A DNA stretch of 64,000 bases, taken from Kiritimatiellia bacterium. Its GTDB lineage: Bacteria > Verrucomicrobiota > Kiritimatiellia > CAIVKH01. Below, one piece after another: positions 25,165 to 35,328 of the stretch. A model generated the notes under the pieces. That model saw nothing but the letters and a program-made list of their open reading frames with translations. It was not told the origin of the DNA and made no database searches. Positions within the stretch are counted from its first letter, which is position 1; each line of letters begins with the position of its first letter. The position numbers and the translations under genes were made by a program. The stretch is taken from NCBI GenBank assembly GCA_027493775.1, contig JAOSKE010000001.1:558001-622000 (forward strand), given 5' to 3'.

Positions 25165-26913
25165 ATGTCCGCGCACACGATGAAACGAGGGGGACGCATC
25201 GCATGGGCGGTGGTCGCCATTGTATTATCCGTTTCGCTTCATGCCATGCTGCTTGAGGGTTTGCCTCCGATTCCTTTGGGTCGGGCGCCGGATCATCCCG
25301 CATGGATTGATTATCCCTCTATCACATTGCGCAATGTGCAGGTGAAGCCGCCGGAGACAGAGCGTCCGCCGCCCCGCTTTCGGCCCGAAAATCCGGATGA
25401 AGTTCTGAAGGATTTGGCCGCTGCGGGAGGCGCTTCGGAGCCGTCCGGTTTTAATCTGCCGATCCCTTCAGCGCTCGAAGTTTCGGCAGGCCCGATTCAG
25501 GGCGAAGCGCAGGCGCTGATGGAGCCGTCAGCGCCGGAGCCACGTGAGATATGGGACCCCCGGGCGGAGATTCTGCAGATTGATCGGAAGCTCGTTGATG
25601 ACCAAGTCAGCGCCCTCCCGCGCCGGTATGCGCAGGCCGTCGAGCGCACCGTCCGTGTTCCTGACGTCACCCTGCCGCGCGAAGACCCTGCTGCCGTCCC
25701 GGTGGCGCATGGCGGGGCAGGGGACCCCGGAATTGAGACGGCCAGTCGCGATGTCGAATGGCCGGAGGGGTGGGGCGATAACCTGATGGGAGCGCTGGAG
25801 TCGAAATCCGATTTTCTGCCCGAAGCCGTTTCACTCGCTGGCCGTGCCGATCCGACGATTGTTGCGCTCCCCGCAACAGAACAGTTCCTCGCCCTAGACG
25901 TTCAATCCTTCCGCGCGGAAGATGAGGATGGAGCGACCTACTTCCGAATTCAGATCATGAGGCAGGGCGAGGAGACATTGCCCGTCCTGCCCAAGGATGT
26001 TCTTTTGCTTCAGGACTCCTCCGAAAGCATCTCTCCCGCCAAGCTGGCGGAGTGTAAGCGCGGACTGCGCCGCTGGCTGGATTGGATTGAGCCGGAAGAT
26101 CGCTTTCAGATCATCGGCTTTAGTGATCACCTCCAGCGCTGTTTCGACAACTCATGGGAGACCATGAACGCCGATACGCGAAATCAGGCGCTTGGCTTTA
26201 TTGACTCGCTGCGGTCGCGCGGAAATACGGATGTCTATGGCTCTCTTGCCGCCGCCGCCGCGCTGCCGCGCGATCCGAAGCGCCCCTTCTTTGTCGTTTT
26301 GATTACCGACGGACGACCGACTATCGGCGTGACGGGTAGCTCGGATATCATTGAGAAGTTTTCGGAAGGAAACGCGGGTCGGGTGTCTATTTTTTCCGTC
26401 GGCGCAGGGCGGCGCGCCAATCGCTTTTTGCTCGATTTGCTGAGCTACCGTAATCGCGGAGATTCGCTCGTAGTGCCGGACGATTCGATGTTGAGTTCCG
26501 CGCTCGACCGATGGGCGCAGGAGACGCATCGCCCAGTATTGAGCGACTTGCGCTATCGCTTTACCGGCATGGAAGAATCGAATATCTATCCGCGCGCACT
26601 GACGCCGCTCTTTTTGGATCGTCCCTTGCTCATCTACGGTCGCACCGAGCATCCGGATGCGGACGCCGCGTTTCAGATCGTCGGACAGAGCGGAGGAAAT
26701 GCCCGCGATCTGGTCTTCCCGTTGGATTTGTCGAAGGCCCGGCCCGGCGCCGCCGATTTGCGGATGCGTTGGGCGTGGCATCGGGTATATTATCTGATCA
26801 GCGAGCACACGCGCACAGGCGATGCGTCGCTGTTGCCCGTCATTCGTGGAGTGGCGGACAAATATGGGCTTGTTTTGCCCTATGGCTATGGTGAAAGCCT
26901 GCCGCGCTGGTAG
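25165..26913 (+). CDS. membrane-anchored von Willebrand factor A domain protein
   Basis: A 582-residue protein with one N-terminal transmembrane helix (IAWAVVAIVLSVSLHAMLL), then a long Pro/Glu/Ala-rich linker (about 45-230) and a vWA domain (about 277-450). The MIDAS metal site is intact: DVLLLQDSSES (DxSxS) near residue 283, the Thr in RGNTDVYG, and the Asp in LITDGRPT. The C-terminal about 120 residues form an additional beta-rich domain. The helix-plus-proline linker resembles a TonB-like architecture. vWA proteins mediate protein-protein binding through a metal ion; the partner here is unknown. It stands between rho and tig, with no MoxR-type ATPase adjacent. Confidence 0.75.
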   Translation: MSAHTMKRGGRIAWAVVAIVLSVSLHAMLLEGLPPIPLGRAPDHPAWIDYPSITLRNVQVKPPETERPPPRFRPENPDEVLKDLAAAGGASEPSGFNLPIPSALEVSAGPIQGEAQALMEPSAPEPREIWDPRAEILQIDRKLVDDQVSALPRRYAQAVERTVRVPDVTLPREDPAAVPVAHGGAGDPGIETASRDVEWPEGWGDNLMGALESKSDFLPEAVSLAGRADPTIVALPATEQFLALDVQSFRAEDEDGATYFRIQIMRQGEETLPVLPKDVLLLQDSSESISPAKLAECKRGLRRWLDWIEPEDRFQIIGFSDHLQRCFDNSWETMNADTRNQALGFIDSLRSRGNTDVYGSLAAAAALPRDPKRPFFVVLITDGRPTIGVTGSSDIIEKFSEGNAGRVSIFSVGAGRRANRFLLDLLSYRNRGDSLVVPDDSMLSSALDRWAQETHRPVLSDLRYRFTGMEESNIYPRALTPLFLDRPLLIYGRTEHPDADAAFQIVGQSGGNARDLVFPLDLSKARPGAADLRMRWAWHRVYYLISEHTRTGDASLLPVIRGVADKYGLVLPYGYGESLPRW

Positions 26914-26914
26914 G

Positions 26915-26944
26915 TTGACTCTGTATGGCGCAGGGCCGTATGGT
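26915..26944 (+). promoter_or_regulatory. sigma70 promoter for tig-clpP-clpX
   Basis: TTGACT at 26915-26920, an 18-base spacer and TATGGT at 26939-26944, about 30 bases before the tig start. It directly follows the vWA gene stop, fitting a separate transcription unit for the chaperone and protease genes. Confidence 0.5.
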
Positions 26945-26973
26945 ACCCCGCTTTGATTTTGGGAGAATAGTTG

Positions 26974-28290
26974 ATGAATATTCGCATGGAAACAGCCGGC
27001 CCGTGTCGGCGTGAGGTTCATATTGAAGTGCCCGCAGAACGGGTGAAGAACACATTTGAGGAAATCACCTCGCTGTACGCGCGCAGCGCCCGTATTCCGG
27101 GCTTTCGTCCCGGTCGTGCGCCTCGCGACCTGATTCGTCGCCGCTACCAGAAAGAAATCGCGGATGATGTAAAGGAGCGCCTCATTCCCGAAGGCTATCA
27201 GGCTGCGGTCAAGCAGGAAAAATTGACGACGGTGGCAGTGCTGGATGTCACGGATCAGAAATTGGAGGAGGATCAGCCCTTCATATTTTCCGTCGTCGTG
27301 GATGTCGCGCCTGAGATCGCGTTGCCGCAGTACAAGGGCATTCCGTTGACCCGCAAGACGGTCGTGGTTACCGACGCGGATGTGGAGAAGGTCGCGCAAA
27401 ATATCCGCGAACACAATGCGCGTTTTGAAGACGTGTCCGACCGGGCGGTTGGCGCAGGCGACATGGTACAGATTGATTACAAGGGCGTCTGCGAAGGCCA
27501 GCCCATCTCGACCATTGCGCCCGAGGCGGAAGGCCTTGGTGAGGCCAAGGATTTTTGGATCATCGCGGACGAGCAGAATGAATTTTTGCCTGGCTTTGCA
27601 AAAGGTCTGTTGGGCGCAATAATAGGCGAGGCGCGCGAAATTCAAATTGATTTTGCGCCCGTATTCCAAGTCGCAAGTCTTGCGGGAAAGAAAGCAACAT
27701 ACTTCGTCCAGATCACCGCCATTCGCGAAAAAAAGCTGCCCGAGATAAATGAGGAGTTTTTCAAGAAGTTTGGACTCGCCGATGCGCAGGAGTTTCACGC
27801 CCGCATTCGCGAGGACCTTGAGAACACGAACAAACGTGAAGAAAATGACCGCTTGCGCGGCGAGATTGTTCGTTTTCTCCTAGGCAATGCGAACTTTGAC
27901 GCGCCGGAGTCTGTGTTGCAGGAAGAAACCCGACAGCAGGTGTATGACCTTGTCCGCAGGAACCAGTCACGCGGCGTTTCCGCTGAGGAAATTGAGCAGA
28001 AAAAAGAAGAGATGTTCGATAGCGCAACGCGATCAGCGACCGAAAAAGTTAAACTTCGCTATCTACTCGGACGAATTGCCGACGAAGAAAAAATTACGGT
28101 TACCGACCGCGAGCTGGATGATCAGATTCGCATAATGGCCTATTCCTGGCGCACGTCGTTCGAGAAATTGCGCGCGGACCTTATAAAGCAAAAGGCGTTG
28201 GATCAAGTGCGCGAGGATGTCCTAGGCGGCAAGGTCGCCGACTTCCTGATTTCGCAGGCGGTCGTTACGGAAGAAGGGGCGGTGGCGTAA
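26974..28290 (+). CDS. tig: trigger factor
   Basis: Ribosome-bound chaperone and peptidyl-prolyl isomerase for nascent chains. The 438-residue product has the ribosome-docking loop [16 protein letters not shown] (residues about 43-58, the GFRxGxxP signature), a PPIase (FKBP-like) domain at about 150-235 ([26 protein letters not shown]) and a helical C-terminal chaperone region. I start at ATG 26974, preceded by GGGAG; a TTG directly before it is in frame. The stop overlaps clpP by one base, giving the common tig-clpP-clpX order. Confidence 0.96.
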   Translation: MNIRMETAGPCRREVHIEVPAERVKNTFEEITSLYARSARIPGFRPGRAPRDLIRRRYQKEIADDVKERLIPEGYQAAVKQEKLTTVAVLDVTDQKLEEDQPFIFSVVVDVAPEIALPQYKGIPLTRKTVVVTDADVEKVAQNIREHNARFEDVSDRAVGAGDMVQIDYKGVCEGQPISTIAPEAEGLGEAKDFWIIADEQNEFLPGFAKGLLGAIIGEAREIQIDFAPVFQVASLAGKKATYFVQITAIREKKLPEINEEFFKKFGLADAQEFHARIREDLENTNKREENDRLRGEIVRFLLGNANFDAPESVLQEETRQQVYDLVRRNQSRGVSAEEIEQKKEEMFDSATRSATEKVKLRYLLGRIADEEKITVTDRELDDQIRIMAYSWRTSFEKLRADLIKQKALDQVREDVLGGKVADFLISQAVVTEEGAVA

Positions 28291-28916
28291 TGAGTGAATT
28301 CGCTCAAATGCTGGTTCCGATGGTTATCGAACAGACGGGTCGGGGCGAACGCGCCTTTGATATTTTTTCCCGCTTGCTCAAAGAACGGATTATTTTTCTG
28401 GGATCGGGAATTAATGACGATGTGGCGAACCTCATCATCGCGCAGATGCTTTTTTTGCAGGGTGAAGATTCCGCCAAGGACATTAATCTCTACATCAATT
28501 CGCCGGGCGGCTCCGTCACCGCTGGGCTGGCGATCTATGACACCATGCAGTATCTCAAATGCGACGTGGTGACCTACTGCGTGGGGCAGGCTGCGAGTAT
28601 GGGCGCAGTTCTTCTAGCCGCTGGCGCGGCGGGCAAGCGCCACGCATTGCCGAATGCGCGCATCATGATTCACCAGCCGTGGGGCGGTGCGCAGGGGCAG
28701 GCAACGGATATCAGTATTCAAGCAAAAGAAATTCTCCGGTTGCGCGACCGGCTGAATGATATTCTTTCTTCTCACACGGGAAAATCTCTGGATGACATTA
28801 CGCGGGACACGGACCGCGATTTCTTTATGTCTGCCGAAGAGGCGCGCGTGTACGGGTTGGTGGACAATGTGACGGCCAGCCGCAAGACCGGCGCCAGCCA
28901 GAAGGAGCGTTCTTGA
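28290..28916 (+). CDS. clpP: ATP-dependent Clp protease proteolytic subunit
   Basis: Serine protease subunit forming the double-heptamer barrel that ClpX feeds. The 208 residues carry the full catalytic triad: Ser103 in [11 protein letters not shown], His128 in [11 protein letters not shown], and an Asp near 177 in [13 protein letters not shown]. The N-terminal [22 protein letters not shown] and the [21 protein letters not shown] strand are typical. It overlaps tig by one base and clpX by one (TGATG). Confidence 0.97.
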   Translation: MSEFAQMLVPMVIEQTGRGERAFDIFSRLLKERIIFLGSGINDDVANLIIAQMLFLQGEDSAKDINLYINSPGGSVTAGLAIYDTMQYLKCDVVTYCVGQAASMGAVLLAAGAAGKRHALPNARIMIHQPWGGAQGQATDISIQAKEILRLRDRLNDILSSHTGKSLDDITRDTDRDFFMSAEEARVYGLVDNVTASRKTGASQKERS

Positions 28917-30218
28917 TGCCAACGAGTACGGATGATGCGCCGCGTTGTTCGTTTTGCGGGAAGTCCCAACGCGAGGTGGAGCGACTGATCGCGGGGCCGG
29001 GCGTCCATATCTGCAATCAGTGCATTACGCTGTGCCATTCGCTGATTCATCCGGACCCGTCGTCGGAACAGACACTTGAGACAAAAACCTCCGCCGCGCG
29101 CATCGCGGGAAAGTCGCCGCGCCCTGTTGTTCCGTCGGTTCCAAAACCGCACGAAATAAAGGCCGCGCTGGATGAGCATGTCATCGGGCAGGACATGGCG
29201 AAGAAGGTGCTCTCCGTTGCGGTGTACAACCACTACAAACGTGTTCTTTCGCGCACGAGCGGAAAAGAAGACAGCGCGGCGTATGCGGATGTTGAGATCG
29301 AAAAGAGCAATATCCTGCTGATCGGCCCGACCGGCAGTGGGAAAACACTGCTGGCGCGAACACTGGCCCGAGTGCTGGATGTGCCGTTTAGCATTTCCGA
29401 CGCGACAACCCTGACCGAGGCCGGATATGTCGGCGAGGATGTCGAAAATATTTTGCTGCGATTGGTGCAAACCGCCGATTACAACATTCAGCGCGCGGAA
29501 ATGGGAATCATCTACATTGATGAGATTGACAAAGTCGCGAAAAAGGGCGCCAACGCTTCGATTACGCGCGATGTATCCGGCGAGGGAGTGCAGCAGGCGC
29601 TCCTGAAAATCCTAGAGGGGACGATTGCAAACATTCCGCCGCAGGGCGGACGGAAACATCCGCAGCAGGAGTATATCAAACTCAATACGCAGAACATTCT
29701 TTTCATCTGCGGAGGCGCGTTTGTCGGCATGGGACCAGATTTTGAAACGCCGTCTCGGTCGCGGTGCGCTCGGATTCGGCACGGAAGCGCTGACCAAGCC
29801 GGGATTGCGGGACACTCTTCTGGTCGAGCCGGAAGATTTGGTGGAATTCGGACTCATCCCCGAATTGATCGGCCGCTTGCCTGTGGTCTCGATGTTGCAT
29901 TCGCTGACGGAAGACGATCTCGTGCGTATTCTCACGCAGCCGAAAAATGCGATGACCAAGCAGTACGCAAAATTGCTTGGCATGGAAGGCGTCGAATTGA
30001 GCTTTACCGACAGCGCGTTGCGCGAATTGGCGCGAATTGCGATTCAAAAAGGAACGGGTGCCCGCGGTCTGCGCGCGATTCTCGAACATATCATCTTGGA
30101 TGTGATGTACGAGGCGCCCATGAAATCCAATCTCAAGGAGTACCGGATCACCAAGACAATGGTGTCCGGACAACGTCATGCGCTCGGCGTTTCGGACGAT
30201 CACCGTCAGATTGCTTGA
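28916..30218 (+). CDS. clpX: ATP-dependent Clp protease ATP-binding subunit ClpX (frameshifted)
   Basis: AAA+ unfoldase that recognises substrates and feeds ClpP. Restored length is about 433 residues, as expected. It has the zinc-binding domain [19 protein letters not shown]...CNQC, Walker [16 protein letters not shown], Walker [14 protein letters not shown], the pore loop GYVGED, and the IGF-type region. The frame breaks at the GGG of 29731-29733; reading GG gives [24 protein letters not shown], matching the family exactly where the shift occurs. Without correction the first frame runs on to 30397 with unrelated sequence. The C-terminal sensor-2 part ([23 protein letters not shown]) is intact in the second frame. 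Confidence 0.93.
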
Positions 30219-31755
30219 CCGCTGCCTTGCCGCAGGGTTTCTCGCCGCTTTCGTTTGGCTGGCGGTCCTGCCTTGCGAAGCGCGTCAGGTTGAAATCACC
30301 GTTCTCAACACGACGGACTTGCACGGCCATATCCTGCCCGGCACGGATTACGCGGGGCGGGAAAATGTCGGCGGCTTGCTTCGTTGCGCCACATTGATTC
30401 ATCAGCTTCGGAACGAGCATCCGAATTCATTGCTGATTGACTGCGGCGATTTGTATCAGGGAACGGCGGAAAGCTATCTAACCGAAGGCCGGATCATGGT
30501 TCGCGCGTTGGATATGCTGAACTACGACGCGTGGGTGTTGGGAAACCACGAATTTGACTGGGGTCTGAGTAAGATGAAGCGCCTGATCGGCGCGTCGTTA
30601 ACACCCGTTCTTGCGGCCAACATCGTGGCACGACGGGGTTACCCGATTCCCTTTCCATCAGTTAGTCCGTATATCATTCGAGAAGTGGATGGAGTGAAGG
30701 TTGCGATCATCGGACTCATTACTCCGGGCGTTCCGCGCTGGTCCACACCGGATTTGTTCGGCGAGGCGCTATTTGAAAAATCCGTGGACGCATTGCGGCG
30801 GATAATGCCCCTGGTTCGTGCGGAGCAGCCGGATGTCTTGCTGCTCGCCGCCCATCAGGGTTGCAAGGTCAATGGCGACGACCACGCGAACGAAATCAAC
30901 GCGATTGCGGCGGAGTTTCCGGAATTTGACGTGATTGTGGGCGGACACACCCATCGCGCGATTCCCGAAATGTGGCTCAAGGATCGTATTCTCTACACAC
31001 AGGCCGGTTACCATGGGATATGGCTCGGCCAGTTGAATTTGACCTATGACACGGTTGCGCGACAGGTGATCGCCAAATCGGCCAAACTGCACCATATTGA
31101 CGAGACGATTCCAAACGACCCGCAAATGGAGGCGGAATTTGCCCCAGAACTTGAGAAAGCCAAGACCTATCTGAATCGTGTGATTGGAAACGTGACAACA
31201 CCTATCACCTGGGCTGGCGATGAATTTGGATCATCGCCGGTACAAGCATTGATTGCGCGCTCAATAGCCGCGGCGGCCGGCGCGGACTTGGCGCTGCATG
31301 GCGTGCTTTCCGAAGAAAACCTGAATCCGGGCGAGATGAAGATGGCCGACCTCTGGCGGATCGTTCCATACGAAAACCGGATCGCGGTCGTGCAGGTAAC
31401 TCCCGGAGAGTTGATTGAAATACTGGATGAGAATGCCTCCGCGCGCTCGTCCATTTCTCTCATGGGTCTTTATGGCGCGAAATATGAGTGGAAAGATGGC
31501 CCCGACGGCAAGCGGCATCCAGCCAATCTGACCTTGGCCGATGGCACGTCGCCGCACCCGCGTATGCGGCTCAATCTGGCGCTTAATTCCTTCTCCGTTG
31601 CATCCGGGGGAGGGCGCTATATGAAGCTTCGCGAAATAGCAGAGCGACCTGAATCGCGTTTGAGAATTTTGGAAATTGATACACGCACGGCTGTCCTGGA
31701 TTATCTGAAGCGGCATTCGCCACTGAACGCGGAGACGTTGCTGGGTTCGCCGTGA
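30178..31755 (+). CDS. bifunctional metallophosphatase / 5'-nucleotidase (UshA family)
   Basis: Exported hydrolase that probably releases phosphate and nucleosides from nucleotides in the periplasm. The 525-residue product has a signal peptide ([20 protein letters not shown]). The N-terminal metallophosphoesterase domain has metal-ligand motifs NTTDLHGH (about 44), [16 protein letters not shown] (about 122), AAHQG and GGHTH (about 255). The C-terminal 5'-nucleotidase domain (about 330-500) carries the GRY-type substrate loop GGGRY and [10 protein letters not shown]. It overlaps the clpX 3' end by 41 bases. The natural substrate is unknown. Confidence 0.9.
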   Translation: MRSAFRTITVRLLDRCLAAGFLAAFVWLAVLPCEARQVEITVLNTTDLHGHILPGTDYAGRENVGGLLRCATLIHQLRNEHPNSLLIDCGDLYQGTAESYLTEGRIMVRALDMLNYDAWVLGNHEFDWGLSKMKRLIGASLTPVLAANIVARRGYPIPFPSVSPYIIREVDGVKVAIIGLITPGVPRWSTPDLFGEALFEKSVDALRRIMPLVRAEQPDVLLLAAHQGCKVNGDDHANEINAIAAEFPEFDVIVGGHTHRAIPEMWLKDRILYTQAGYHGIWLGQLNLTYDTVARQVIAKSAKLHHIDETIPNDPQMEAEFAPELEKAKTYLNRVIGNVTTPITWAGDEFGSSPVQALIARSIAAAAGADLALHGVLSEENLNPGEMKMADLWRIVPYENRIAVVQVTPGELIEILDENASARSSISLMGLYGAKYEWKDGPDGKRHPANLTLADGTSPHPRMRLNLALNSFSVASGGGRYMKLREIAERPESRLRILEIDTRTAVLDYLKRHSPLNAETLLGSP

Positions 31756-33010
31756 AAACTTTTTCGACCAACCGAGCGCCTGAATATTTACTGATCGCAC
31801 ACGCTGGCTTGCTTCCAATTTCAATCGCGGCTGGCCAGGTGTGGGCCTATTTGTTTGCTCTGCTCGCGCTGCTTGCGTGGCTCTTCGGCGGACTGCGTGG
31901 CGTTTCGCGGATGCCTTTGTTCCGAGTGATCTCGCTGTTCGTCATTGCCGCCGTGTTTAGTGTCTTTATTGGTCTCCGCCCCGCTTTGGCCCTGAAAAAA
32001 CTTGATCGTTTTTTATTGCTGGCGGTTGTTTTGGTGCCGCCGCTCATGGAATCCATGCGGGAACCGGCTTTGGCCGGACGATTGGGGCGCGGCTTGATTC
32101 GTGCTTTTCTTGCGGGCTGCGCCGTCAAGGCCCTCTACGATTGCGCACGAATTCCGATGGCCTATTTCATCCAGACCCGCGCGTATGACGCGGCGATGGC
32201 GGCGGTTCGTTGGCGGCAGATACGCTGCGTCCCACGATTTACGACGCGGGGAATATGCGGGATCCGCAGTTTTATGTCGTGGCTCTTTGTCTTGCGTCCG
32301 CCCTCTGGCTTCTGCGAACGCCGGGTTATCGGCGGGAATTTCTCTTCATTTCCATGCTCGCGACGGGATGCGCCGTGTTGTTGCACTTTAAACGAGGTGC
32401 CTGGATTGCCCTCGCGCTTTCGCTACTGACGATGGGAGCGATGGCCCGCCGTTGGCGCGCCGTGGCGCTGCTTGTGCTGATTGGGCTGGCCACGATGCTG
32501 CTCCATCCGGTCCGCGAGCGGGTGGCGCAGTTGAGCGAGGAATTTCAGTTGCGTGGCGGCGGGCGCTACGGACTTTGGACGCGCGTCGCGCCGAACTTGT
32601 ATCAGCAATATCCGATGGGGATGGGCTGGCGCTCGGTGCAGCATGACGACCTGCTGGGCTTTGGTGCGCCGGTGCAGAAAAAGCTGAATCACTTGCACAA
32701 CAACTTCATGCAAGTCCGGTTGGAAACCGGCTGGTTCGGGGTTGCTGCGTGGGTGTTGTGGATGGGATCCGCATTTGTTTTGTTCTTCCGCGGATGGCGC
32801 CTGGCGGAGCGGGATCAATTGCCCTGGCGCGGTGCGGCGCTTGGTCTGTTCGGCGCATTCCTTGCAATCCACCTCGATGGACTCGTGGAATATAATTTCG
32901 GCGACAGTGAAATATTTATGTTGATGAATCTGCTGATGGGTCTTGGCGCGGTGGGGTGGGTGATGCTGAATCGGACCCCGTCTCTTTCTCCGGAAATTCC
33001 GCGCGAATAG
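31752..33010 (+). CDS. O-antigen ligase / polymerase-like membrane protein (frameshifted)
   Basis: Polytopic inner-membrane protein of the Wzy_C / WaaL superfamily, restored length about 419 residues. The family region is in the second part: HFKRGAWIALALSLL, then a periplasmic loop with GRYGLWTRVAPNLYQQYPMGMGWRS and HLHNNFMQVRLETGWFGVAAWVLW. The HxHNxxxQ...ETG..G pattern is characteristic. The frame changes near 32199-32206; adding one G to the GG at 32204-32205 joins YDAAMAAGSLAADTLRPTIYD. It starts with GTG 31752, overlapping the nucleotidase stop. Ligase versus polymerase cannot be told from sequence alone. Its last 95 bases overlap the 3' end of cca on the other strand. Confidence 0.8.
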
Positions 33011-34343
33011 CTTCCGCCAACCACGCGAGAAGATCCGCGCGATTGGCGAATTTGTTTTCGAGCTGCGCATCGAATGCGCGTTGCCGCCAGAGTGCAATGG
33101 TCGGTCCTTCCGGCACTCCCAGTTTCATTAGATCATGGCCGGTGACCCACGCACGCGGCAGAGTGACCTCATTCTGAAGACGCTCATATTCCTTTAACGC
33201 GGCCTGATGCGTTTCCAGCGCTCCATTGCTGGCGAGACAGTCGGCCCGGTGGAGTTCGATATCCATAGGGAAAAGCGGGTGCGCGACAATTTTGCGACGC
33301 GTGGCCTGTTTCATATTCGGCCAGTCAATGAATCGCATGTGGTTCTTGACGGAGTGTACGACCGCTTCGCGGAATTCATTCGATGCCCGCAAGCGGCGTA
33401 AAATCTCGTCCGCCATCTGGGATCCGACGCCCGCATGACCGTGGAAGTGAATGCGAACGCCTTCTGCGGTCTTCTCTTCCGTATAAGTCGGAGGCTTTCC
33501 GACATCATGCAGGAGAACGGCCCATGCCAGTTTTGCGTCGGGTGATTTCAACTGATCCAGCGCCAACGCAGTATGCGTGAACGCATCGCCTTCGGGATGG
33601 AATTGGGGTGGCTGTTCTACGCCAGCCATTGCCAGGACTTCCGGCAGCGTTTCTGCGAGCAAGCCGGTTTCCCGCAGCATTTCGAGCGCCTTTCCCGGTT
33701 GCTTCGATTCAACCCATATCCGGGTTAATTCGGTAAAAATGCGTTCCGGGCTGATTCGGTTTATTTTAGGAGCGAGTTTTTTTATGGCGGAAAATGTTTC
33801 GGGCGCGATGGTGAAATTCAGCGTATTGGCGAAACGAACAGCGCGCAGCAATCGGAGGTGATCTTCTTCGAAACGTCTTTCTGCGTCGCCGATCGCCCGA
33901 ACAATTCGCCGCTGCACGTCGTCACATCCGCCCACAAAGTCCAGAATGGTGGAAGTGGACGGCTCGTAGAAAAGACCGTTGATGGTGAAGTCGCGTCTGT
34001 GCGCGTCCGCTTCCGCTCCGGCAAATTTCACAACGTCGGGTCGGCGTCCGTCGCTGTAGCTTATGTCTTGTCGGAACGTCGCCACTTCAAAATAGCGACC
34101 ACCTTCGCTTACGAGTGTCACTCCAAAGGCTTTTCCGATGAAGCGAGCGCCCGGATACACACGCGCGACTTCATCCGGCGTTGCGTTGGTTGCAATATCG
34201 GTATCTTTGGGTGCGCGGCCGAGAAGGGCGTCGCGAACACAGCCGCCGGCGAATACGGACTGAAAGCCAGCCTCGTGCAGTCGGGCGGCCACCCGTCGCG
34301 CGAGCGGATCAAAGACCGATGCGGACAGTTGGAGGGACGCCAA
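32916..34343 (-). CDS. cca: CCA tRNA nucleotidyltransferase / poly(A) polymerase family
   Basis: Adds CCA to tRNA 3' ends (or poly(A) to RNA; the two activities cannot be separated here). The 475-residue product has the nucleotidyltransferase core GGCVRDALLGRAPKDTDIATNA (metal-binding Asp-x-Asp within DTDIAT), the RRDFTINGLFYEP motif, the neck EEDHLRLLRAVRFA, and a C-terminal HD domain (FTHTALALDQL, AVLLHDVGKPPTY, HGHAGVGSQMADEILRRLR). The start codon is TTG at 34343, immediately adjacent to the preceding stop, so the upstream membrane protein and cca are probably co-transcribed. The last residues are a Ser/Pro-rich tail that overlaps the O-antigen ligase gene tail to tail. Confidence 0.92.
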   Translation of the reverse strand: MASLQLSASVFDPLARRVAARLHEAGFQSVFAGGCVRDALLGRAPKDTDIATNATPDEVARVYPGARFIGKAFGVTLVSEGGRYFEVATFRQDISYSDGRRPDVVKFAGAEADAHRRDFTINGLFYEPSTSTILDFVGGCDDVQRRIVRAIGDAERRFEEDHLRLLRAVRFANTLNFTIAPETFSAIKKLAPKINRISPERIFTELTRIWVESKQPGKALEMLRETGLLAETLPEVLAMAGVEQPPQFHPEGDAFTHTALALDQLKSPDAKLAWAVLLHDVGKPPTYTEEKTAEGVRIHFHGHAGVGSQMADEILRRLRASNEFREAVVHSVKNHMRFIDWPNMKQATRRKIVAHPLFPMDIELHRADCLASNGALETHQAALKEYERLQNEVTLPRAWVTGHDLMKLGVPEGPTIALWRQRAFDAQLENKFANRADLLAWLAEAIRAEFPEKETGSDSASPTPPRQDPSADSST

Positions 34344-35276
34344 TCAAGTTTCCTTTGATTGCCGCGAGGGCGATCCGGGTGCAGTCCCGCGCGGGGTTGC
34401 CATGCCCGGTGGTGTTCCCGCTCTTGTTCCACGGGCTGTTCCGCCAGGGAACGAACCGGTGCCCGTATGGGTGCGTCCGCTTCTCCCGCCATATCCGGTC
34501 CGCTGCGGAATGTGTTGCGCACAATAGGATATAAATTCAGCGCGATTGCATGGCGAAATAAAGAGGGGGCGTGTGCTGTCGCTGAGCTCCACGCGGACCA
34601 GACTGTGAACGGTGGAGGCCAGATATCGCCCGTTGGCCGAGTGCATTATGCCGGGCGTCGCTGTCATGCTTTGGAACATTTCGAAGGGCACGGGCATGAG
34701 ATAGAACCAGCCCTCGACGAGAATTCCTTCCGGACAGGCGCGAATCACGCGCGGCGGATAAATCAGCGGACGAAATTGCGCGATAAGTTGAAGATAACTC
34801 CTGTCATATTCCGAGCGACAAACAATATCCCATTTGATGCCCCGGAAACGAAGCAGATAACGCGCCATCTGAATTCGCGCGAGAACCATTGAGAGCAGAA
34901 GGACGCTGATAATCACAAGGGCATATTGCAACGGCGAGCCGCTGAGCAGCGTCTGTTGGTTGGTGTCCTTGAGAGCAACATACGTGCGGAAATAAGCCAG
35001 CGTTGCAAAGATGGCCGGTGAGAGCAGGTGCAGGAAGGGCGGAGTGATCAGATCGTTTGTCGCTCCGGCCACAGCCAAGTACATCACAGACAAGACGGCG
35101 ATTCCAATGGCCCAGAGCACATGCTGTTGTTCCTGCAGGATGCCGGTGACATCCCCGCTCTGTACATCCGTAAAAAAGTAGTAAGGAAGGAAGAGGGCGG
35201 CTGCCACAAACAAGAGTGACAACAAATCCATCTCCCAGGATCTTCCAGGCGGTTTCCAAGTTTTGTTCTTGCTCAT
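34344..35276 (-). CDS. membrane protein with Gly/Thr/Arg-rich C-terminal tail
   Basis: I do not recognise the family. The 310-residue product has four hydrophobic segments in its first half (LLSLLFVAAALFLPYYFF, VLWAIGIAVLSVMYLAVAG, LHLLSPAIFATLAYF, YALVIISVLLLSMVLA). A soluble domain follows (about 145-260, with YPPRVIRACPEGILVEGWFYLMPVPFEMFQSM). The last 45 residues are low-complexity and positively charged (GYGGRSGRTHTGTGSF, GTARGTRAGTPPGM). A cytoplasmic, PH-like domain is conceivable but not demonstrable. No clear Shine-Dalgarno precedes ATG 35276; an in-frame ATG at 35231 directly follows GGGAG. It is divergent from the thioredoxin-like gene. Confidence 0.6.
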   Translation of the reverse strand: MSKNKTWKPPGRSWEMDLLSLLFVAAALFLPYYFFTDVQSGDVTGILQEQQHVLWAIGIAVLSVMYLAVAGATNDLITPPFLHLLSPAIFATLAYFRTYVALKDTNQQTLLSGSPLQYALVIISVLLLSMVLARIQMARYLLRFRGIKWDIVCRSEYDRSYLQLIAQFRPLIYPPRVIRACPEGILVEGWFYLMPVPFEMFQSMTATPGIMHSANGRYLASTVHSLVRVELSDSTRPLFISPCNRAEFISYCAQHIPQRTGYGGRSGRTHTGTGSFPGGTARGTRAGTPPGMATPRGTAPGSPSRQSKET

Positions 35277-35328
35277 AAACGCTTAGTCACGACAACATAT
35301 ACCCTCGATTAGGAAAGAATACTTGCAA

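Noticed and set aside
26152..27798. 548-codon open frame on the minus strand
   Set aside because: It is antisense to the vWA gene and trigger factor, both clearly real, and has no recognisable domain. Long shadow frames are expected at this GC content.
29740..30397. Continuation of the first clpX frame as a 494-residue protein
   Set aside because: Sequence after 29740 loses all ClpX similarity, while the other frame carries it exactly; this is a frameshift read-through.
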